Positions 58,170 through 64,000 of a stretch of 64,000 nt of DNA are shown here, in pieces (position 1 is the first letter of the stretch; each line of letters starts with the position of its first letter). Position numbers and translations under genes: made by a program. This stretch comes from Pratylenchus scribneri (Eukaryota > Nematoda > Chromadorea > Rhabditida > Pratylenchidae). Under the pieces are notes generated by a model, which worked only from the letters and a program-made list of their open reading frames with translations, was not told where the DNA came from and searched no databases. Location: contig JAQSEB010000050.1 in the NCBI GenBank assembly GCA_030063045.1, positions 2,790,001 to 2,854,000 on the forward strand, given 5' to 3'.

Positions 58170-59178
58170 CTGCGCGACCATGCGGCCCAATTGAAGATAG
58201 ACGAAGAAGGCAATTTGACCTACAAGGTGGATGTGTCCAGTTTTCGCCCGGAGGAATTGAATGTGGAAGTAAAGGGAAACGAGATTATTGTTCGCGGAGA
58301 ACACCCCGAACGGTTGTACTTTAGTAATTGGGTACCTGAATCGGAACATGGTTTATATACCATTCGACTCCTTTCGCCATGGGGAGTAAGAATCTGAAAA
58401 AATTTCTTGCCGGAGCCTTCTAGGAAAAAAGTTATGGCATGCTGAAAATTGAAAAAGTGAAGGGTCCCCCTTTGGGTCGAAACTCAAAAAATTTTTGAAA
58501 TTTTTTTTCGGTCAAATTATAGCTCGATCGACGCGTCTCGATGAGAGGAGTCCGAATCTGCCATTGGTTTTGCATAAAACCGAAAAATAAAAAAGTTATG
58601 GCCATTTTTGTTTCGGAGTAGGGGCTAAGTTTAGGGGATAGGATTAGGATTGGGGCTAGGGTTAGGGCTTAGGGGCTCGGAGCATAGGAGTCTAAAAGAA
58701 GTCTAACATATCGCCCGGGTGTAATTTTGCCAAAAAAATTTTTCAAAAATTTTCGACCTATAGGGGGGACCCTTCACTTTTACATTATTTGCTTCTTTAG
58801 CATAATGTAACTTTTTTACTAGACGCCTCCGGCAGAAAATTTTTGCATATTCGTACACAGCTCGACGAGAGGAGTTGAATGGTATATAAACCATGTCCCG
58901 ATTCAGGTACCCAATTACTAAAGTGACCCCCCGCGAACAAAACCAAGGTTGGAATTTTTAGGATGAAATCCAGATAATTCACCAAAATTTTTATAGGCGA
59001 ATCCGTACACCGTCAATTCATCCGCCGTGTGTCCATACCGGAAGGCGTCAAGAATGACTCGATCAAATGCGAATTGGACAATGGTCGACTTTGTATTTAT
59101 GCCAAAAACGAAGAGCATGAAGCTAATGCCGGTCGACCAATCCCGATTGATGTTAAGAAGGACGAGACCAAAAAATAA
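58170..59178 (+). CDS. Small heat-shock protein (HSP20), interrupted
   Basis: Two blocks of an alpha-crystallin domain are visible. Block 1 (58170-58302): LRDHAAQLKIDEEGNLTYKV, DVSSFRPEELNVEVKGNEII and VRGEH. Block 2 (58997-59178): GESVHRQFIRRVSIPEGVKN, DSIKCELDNGRLCIYAKNEE and a Lys-rich end. A short piece between them, CGCGAACAAAACCAAG (about 58931-58946), reads REQNQ and precedes a GT donor (gttgga), so the normal exon ran on to there. A foldback element now splits that exon. I find no frame-keeping splice that removes the element, so this copy may be disabled or spliced unusually. The N-terminal exon was not identified. HSP20 proteins bind unfolded clients without ATP. Confidence 0.75.
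58318..58924. mobile_element. Foldback element inserted in HSP20 exon
   Basis: Inverted ends ACTTTAGTAATTGGGTACCT (from 58318) and AGGTACCCAATTACTAAAGT (to 58924) continue inward through a long imperfect arm (ATGGTTTATATACCATTCGA; GTGAAGGGTCCCCC) to a centre with GGGGCTAGGGTTAGGGCTTA. The centre resembles that of the 12690 element. The sequence outside the element still reads as the two sides of one HSP20 exon. Confidence 0.78.
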
Positions 59179-59470
59179 AAACATCAGCAAAAGAATAAAT
59201 GAAAAGATGAAAAAAAATACTCAATATTTGAGAAATTCTACTCACATTTATTTATTTTTTAAAAATAAATTCATTAAATTTTAATTTTGCAAATATTTAT
59301 TGATTGGCAAGAATTGGCCTTTTTAAAGAATTAATCTATTTTACTGGATTTATTGGTTGTAGTTTGTCGTTTTTAATTCCCATATTTCTGCTCCGAATTT
59401 TATAAATTTCTTCCATTTTTTTTATCAAATTTTAGAATCTCTTAATTTATCATTTTTTGCTAATTCTAAA

Positions 59471-61662
59471 TGGCAGCAAAGCATCTTTCAAAATTAATTG
59501 ACAATATTGCATTGCACCAAATAATTGTAAGTGTTTAGGAAATTATATTTGGTAAATTTGATAAGGGAGGTAAAAATTATAAACAATCGATCATTCAAAC
59601 CCACAAATAAAGGTTAAAAACCTTTTTCTGAGGAAGTATAGATCTATAGAAGTAATAGTCCTGCCATAAAACTATATTTTTGCTATTTGTTTTGACCGAA
59701 ATCGATTAAGTTTCGCCTAATTAGATGGTCATGACATGATCATGACTCATGAATGAAGAATAATTTTTGGATAATAATTTGTTTAATATGATTTTTTAAA
59801 GCTGAACAACAACAATGCCAGTCAACAAATTCGCATACTCGATTGTACATTTTTGCCAAAACCAAGAGATCCAAAAATATTCAATGCAAAGTTTTATGGA
59901 AAATTTGAAGAACAAGTCAATGAAAATGAGCCAAATTTCAGAGAGTAATAATTAGAAGAAAATAAATCATTTTAAAATTATTCTGTTTAGTGCGTATTCC
60001 AGATTTTTGGCCAGAAGTATTCCAACTTCGGTTCATTTCAATTTGGGTTTGGCCACATATCCAACCCCTCGTGATAAATTCGCTTTATATTCACCAAAGG
60101 TTCAAAAATAAATATATTAAACATAAATTTTGGGAGGACTCATTTTATTCAAATTTTAATTAAAATTACTAAATAAAATTTTTAATATTTAATTTGGCGA
60201 AAAAAAACATTGAGAAAGTAAAAAAAAGTTATAACAATTTAATAGTTTGTACTATATTCCCAAAACCTATAAACAATTGATAGATCTGTTCAAGATGCGT
60301 CGATGAGTATATAATTTGTCATGGCTTGGTCAAAAATAAGGATATTAAACCATTTGAACCGCTTTTCTCTTTTTGGTTTAAGCCTATTTAAAATTGGGCA
60401 CTATATGCAATTAGGTACTTTTTGAAAAATTTTTCTAAATTGATTAATCATTATCAAACGATCCATTAAAATAAATAAAAAATTACAAAAATTGTGCAGA
60501 TTTTCCAACATTATGTCCAATTGTTGGGCATTAACTCCGATGATCATTTGGTGTTCTATGGACGTGACAAACTCGGTGGAATGCTTTTTGCCGCCCGCGC
60601 ATATTGGCTTTTTAAAGTTTTCATTTTCTAATTTTATTTTTATTAATAAATTTATTAGGCATATTCACAATCGGACACTGGATTATCCATTTTAAACGGT
60701 GGATTGGATGGTTGGATTAAAGCAAAATTACCAACTAAAATTGGCCATCATTCGGATTGGCCATTCGCCAAAAACAGGGGAAATTGGACTGGAAAAGTTT
60801 GAAAATAAATTTTTGAAAATTTTCGAATTTTTAAGGATCCATCCAATCATTTTATTGAATTTAATGAATTGTCTAATAATGATGAAAATAAATCATCAGA
60901 AAATCGGATAATTTTGGATGCTCGTCCCAGGGAACAATTTCAAGGCAATTTTACTACCCAAAAAATTATTAATTAAATTAATAAATTGTCAGGTTTGGAT
61001 TCGAAACCAACCCATTTGCCCACTACAACTCATTTGCCCGATGCCATCAATATTCCATCAAATGAATTGGTCGATTCCGACGGAATGATGATGTTAAAAT
61101 ATTTTTCCAATTTAAAATAAATTTAAATGCTTTAAGAAGTCCTGAAAAACTTCAAGGATTACTAGAAAATGAAGGCCTAAATATTGGAGAGTGCGAAACA
61201 AAATCAATGGTATTTAAAGAAATTTTTTGATTTTCGAATTTTTTTAAAATTTATTTTTCTCGGAAATCTAAATTTCTAAAATTTTTAAAAAATTAAAAAC
61301 ATTTTTCTAGGAAATTTAAATTTCTAAAATTTTTTTAAAATTTAAAAATTTATTTTTCTAAGAATTTTGAATTCCTAAAATTTTTAAAAATTTAAATTTT
61401 AAAAATCTATTTTCCAAAGAATTTAAAATTTCTAAAATTTTTAAAAATTAAAAAAATAATTTTACTAGGAATTTTGAATTTCTATTAATTTTGAATTTTT
61501 ATATTTAAAAAAAATTAAATTTTAGGATAAAATATTTTAAAAATTACATTTTTTCAGGTTACTTATTGCAATGCAGGGAATCAAGCTTCCCTTTTGGCTG
61601 CTGCAATGGATTTACAATTAGATTTTAAAAATTTACGTGTTTTTGGTGGTTCCATTTTTTGA
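59471..61662 (+). CDS. Thiosulfate/3-mercaptopyruvate sulfurtransferase (rhodanese)
   Basis: Plus-strand exons encode a two-domain rhodanese of about 300 residues. Domain 1: IRILDCTFLPKPRDPKIFNA, RFLARSIPTSVHFNLGLATY, FALYSPK, HYVQLLGINSDDHLVFYGRD, FAARAYWLFK, LSILNGGLDGWIKAKLP. Domain 2: RIILDARPREQFQGLDSKPT, HLPDAINIPSNELVDSDGMM, SPEKLQGLL, then the active loop VTYCNAGNQASLLAAAM with the catalytic Cys, ending LRVFGGSIF. One intron (60945-60992) has a GC donor (CAAG|gcaatt) and an AG acceptor. The end could alternatively splice at GGTG|gttcca to a further exon ending at 61831. Such enzymes transfer sulfane sulfur from thiosulfate or mercaptopyruvate in cysteine breakdown. The active loop is longer than the plain CxxxxR rhodanese loop and closer to the mercaptopyruvate type. 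Confidence 0.82.
60185..60440. repeat. Dispersed repeat family A, in rhodanese intron
   Basis: Starts TAATTTGGCGAAAAAAAACA and contains AACAATTGATAGATCTGTTC, AAGATGCGTCGATGAGTATA and GGATATTAAACCATTTGAAC. Confidence 0.65.
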
Positions 61663-61831
61663 AGCAAGTTTTTCCAAAATTTATTCATATTTTTGTCTTA
61701 AATTATATATTCCAGTTCCAAACTCACGCTACTTATTAGCTTCATTATCAACAAGGGAAGAAAGAAGGAAAATTTTACAAAAGATCATTTTGAAAATGAT
61801 AATTAAAAATAATAATTTTCCTCTCTGCTAA

Positions 61832-62672
61832 TATGTGCGCAAAATTCAATTCTTTTTGTTTTTGAAATTTAACACAAACAAAAATTTATACGCGGTTGAT
61901 CATTTTGCGTTTCGTGTGGTCATCATTTATATTCAAAAAAGGGGATGATATTATTGATATTAAAAAAGAGCACAATTCTCTGCCTTCGGCGGCGGAAAGG
62001 GTGCCGCGAAATATAAGCTATTCATCTCTAATCATGGGGAAAAGCACACTTGTTCTATAATGGATCCAATATTATGCCATTTACAATTATTCCTAGAGCT
62101 TTCCTTATTTGCTCTTTTTTTATTTATAATAATTTATATGTGAAATAATATCTTTTACCCGATTTTTATTTTTTACCCCAAAAGTAGTTTTGAATTCTAT
62201 AAATCAGAAACCGGTTTTAGTCCCTACAAACCTTTTACCAATTTGTAGAATTCATCTAAATGCATCGAATGGTATATAAATGTCATTAAAATCAAAAACA
62301 GGAAATATGGTTTAGATGGTTTAAACAGTTTAACTTACTCGATTTAAACTAATAAGTAATAAATTTGTCAAAAGATGCGTTTCGATGTGATCTACTAATG
62401 GTAAAAAGGTTTTTAGGGTCTAAAACCGTTTTTGATTTATTAGAACTCAAAAACAATTTTTAGTGTAAAAAAAATAAAAATAAGTGACAAAACCAAGTGT
62501 AGCTAGCTAATGATAAAGAATATTTATCTAACTTATTCATTTTGATGAAGAAATTTTTAATGAAATTGAAAAAGAAAAAAAACATTCCATTTATAAATTC
62601 TATTTATAAATATATATATAGAAATATTGATAATTTAAATTAGAATTTTAAATAATTTTTAATTAATTAAGC
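61832..62672. other. Intergenic with a family B repeat
   Basis: About 61860-62100 has no gene. 62165-62475 is a palindromic repeat. The rest is the upstream region of the next gene. Confidence 0.45.
62165..62475. repeat. Palindromic repeat family B, copy 2
   Basis: Shares with 22822-23170 the ordered words AGTAGTTTTGA, AGAAACCGGTTTTAGTCCCT, ACCAATTTGTAGA, AAATGCATCGAATGGTATAT, GGAAATATGGTTTA and the mirrored GATGCGTTTCGATGTGATCT and GGTCTAAAACCGTTTTTGAT. Confidence 0.7.
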
Positions 62673-64000
62673 ATGCCGTCAGCAATATTCTTTTACATTT
62701 TAATTACATTATTTTTTGCAATCCAACAATGCGAGGCAACTCCAAAAGTGAATGAGTTTCTTTTCATGCAAATGCATGAAAAAATGAACAAATTAATGAA
62801 TTCTTTTGAATCATATGTTGAACAGACATTTCCAACTTTAACCAAATTGCAATTTAGTCGCTATATTTATGCAAAAATTGATTTGCTTGAGGGAATAATG
62901 GCAGAAATGAATGCAAAATGGAATAGTCAAATGGAAGAGATAGTAAAATATTTAATTGATGATAATTCTATGGCAAATTTTTTGGATTTTATCAAAAAGA
63001 TTAAAGGAAATGAGCAAATTTACAGAGCAAAGGTGAAAAAAATATTATTTTTTATTTTACATTCTTGATAAGTAATAAAAATTAAAGGACAGATTTTTAA
63101 ATTATGTCAAAAATTCTAAAAAATAAATTTGATTAATTGCAGCATTTTTCCAAGAAATATTATGATGAATTTAATTTTGGAAATAAAGAAGAAAAAATAA
63201 TGGACGAATTGCTTTATAGTATTCATGCGGTTGAATTTATTAAAATTTTGGAACAAATTGAGAAGAAAATTGAAAAGATTCAGGAAGAAAATTCAGAAAA
63301 TGCTGTCTCCATTCCGAGAACATTTTTGCATTTTCAATCTACACTGCTTGAATTCGCTGGACAATTGAAATTTGAAATTGTTTTTGGCCAATACAATTAC
63401 AACAACTTTATGTAATATATTAAATAATTTATTTGATTCCTTAAATTCATGAACTAAACCGGCCTTCTCTTTTATTAATATTAGCAGAAACCAGAAATTG
63501 AATATTGCATAGAAGAATTGTTTTTTTAAAATAATTTTATTTTAAAATATGATAGTACATTAAATCTATTTCTACTAGTAAAATATTCAGTATTAAAAAT
63601 TTTCCAATAATTAGCTATCATTCATAGATTTAATATTTTAATTAACTATTATTTCAGTTATATGAACACAATAAATCATAAAGAACAAATACAAAATAAA
63701 ATTGTTGAAATTCAAGGAAAATTAGTGAAAAGTAAATCTACGAAGGAAGAAAAGGTAGCATTTACATAGAAAAATAATAGTATTAAAAAATATTAGCAAT
63801 ATAATATGCATAAAATTCATAAGGAAAAATTCATAGATATTCAAGTTAATTTTTAAGATAATTTTGTTATTGAAAATTTTATGAAATGTTTAAAAACATT
63901 TTATCTGATATTTTTTTAGGCTTTACTTCTGAAATATGAACAATTGAATGACGTCTCTTTGAAATTGCACGAAAATTTGATGGCAGAAATTCCGCAAATG
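62673..64000 (+). CDS. Secreted helical protein, unknown (3' end outside window)
   Basis: At least four exons. Exon 1 begins MPSAIFFYILITLFFAIQQC EAT, a clear signal peptide, and continues FMQMHEKMNKLMNSFESYVE and YIYAKIDLLEGIMAEMNAKW. Exon 2 (from about 63143) has HFSKKYYDEFNFGNKEEKIM and ILEQIEKKIEKIQEENSENA. It can end with a stop at 63413-63415, or be spliced at AACTTTAT|gtaata to exon 3 (YMNTINHKEQIQNKIVEIQG). Exon 4 starts near 63921 (ALLLKYEQLNDVSLKLHENL) and runs off the window. The mature protein is helix-rich, Lys/Glu-rich and nearly free of cysteine. I do not recognise the family; nematode secreted helical proteins such as the SXP/RAL-2 (DUF148) group are one possibility. Confidence 0.6.

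Noticed and set aside
57495..59178. Coiled-coil exon as the first exon of the HSP20 gene
   Set aside because: There is no GT donor near the end of the coiled-coil ORF, which reads straight to a stop. It is kept as a separate small gene, though the HSP20 N-terminus remains missing.

Overview
The window looks like a chromosomal segment of a nematode. It is AT-rich, with many short AT-rich introns (about 40-60 bp, GT...TTTTAG or TTTCAG) and a few introns of 0.5-1.1 kb. Nematode-type families are present: a DB-module secreted protein, a nematode-style class 3 lipase, an atypical calpain of the CLP-1 type, a rhodopsin-like chemoreceptor, and an Argonaute with a WAGO-like broken catalytic triad. 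The species cannot be settled. One clear GC-AG intron and a threonine synthase that reads like an alphaproteobacterial ThrC would suit a plant-parasitic tylenchid, but this is only a suggestion. Gene models were assembled by eye from both strands; splice junctions are stated where they matter.

Layout, left to right. 0-1 kb: a complete non-autonomous hAT-type element with an 8-bp target duplication. 1.3-9 kb, minus strand: DB-module protein, small charged protein, class 3 lipase (with a foldback element in one intron), DHRS1-like short-chain dehydrogenase. 9.6-13 kb: a minisatellite, a small membrane protein, a chemoreceptor 3' fragment and a long palindromic element. 13.1-21 kb, minus: CLP-1-like calpain and a Ser/Thr kinase. 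21.8-28.7 kb: chemoreceptor material on the plus strand (one gene, a second TM6-TM7 cassette, one orphan exon) around a minus-strand gene joining cysteine dioxygenase to APS kinase. 29-30 kb: a 58-residue Cys-rich secreted peptide. 31.5-37.6 kb, minus: a gene joining ethanolamine/choline kinase to threonine synthase. 39.5-41.7 kb, plus: cystathionine gamma-lyase-like enzyme, followed by a minisatellite. 42.6-45.7 kb, minus: gluconokinase and ALG12. 46.5-54.3 kb, plus: Argonaute. 54.7-55.8 kb, minus: unknown secreted protein. 56.4-64 kb, plus: a homogenised minisatellite, a short coiled coil, a small heat-shock protein split by a foldback element, a two-domain rhodanese, and the start of a secreted helical protein.

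The main discoveries are two apparent enzyme fusions. In the kinase/threonine synthase gene, the end of the kinase and the start of ThrC lie in one uninterrupted exon. In the dioxygenase/APS kinase gene, the first APS kinase exon has no in-frame ATG, and its phase matches the preceding dioxygenase exon. Three genes in the window (CDO-APSK, CGL-like, sulfurtransferase) belong to cysteine/sulfur metabolism, so the fusion could link cysteine oxidation to sulfate activation. The kinase-ThrC fusion could join phosphorylation to a PLP phospho-lyase. Both functional ideas are inference.
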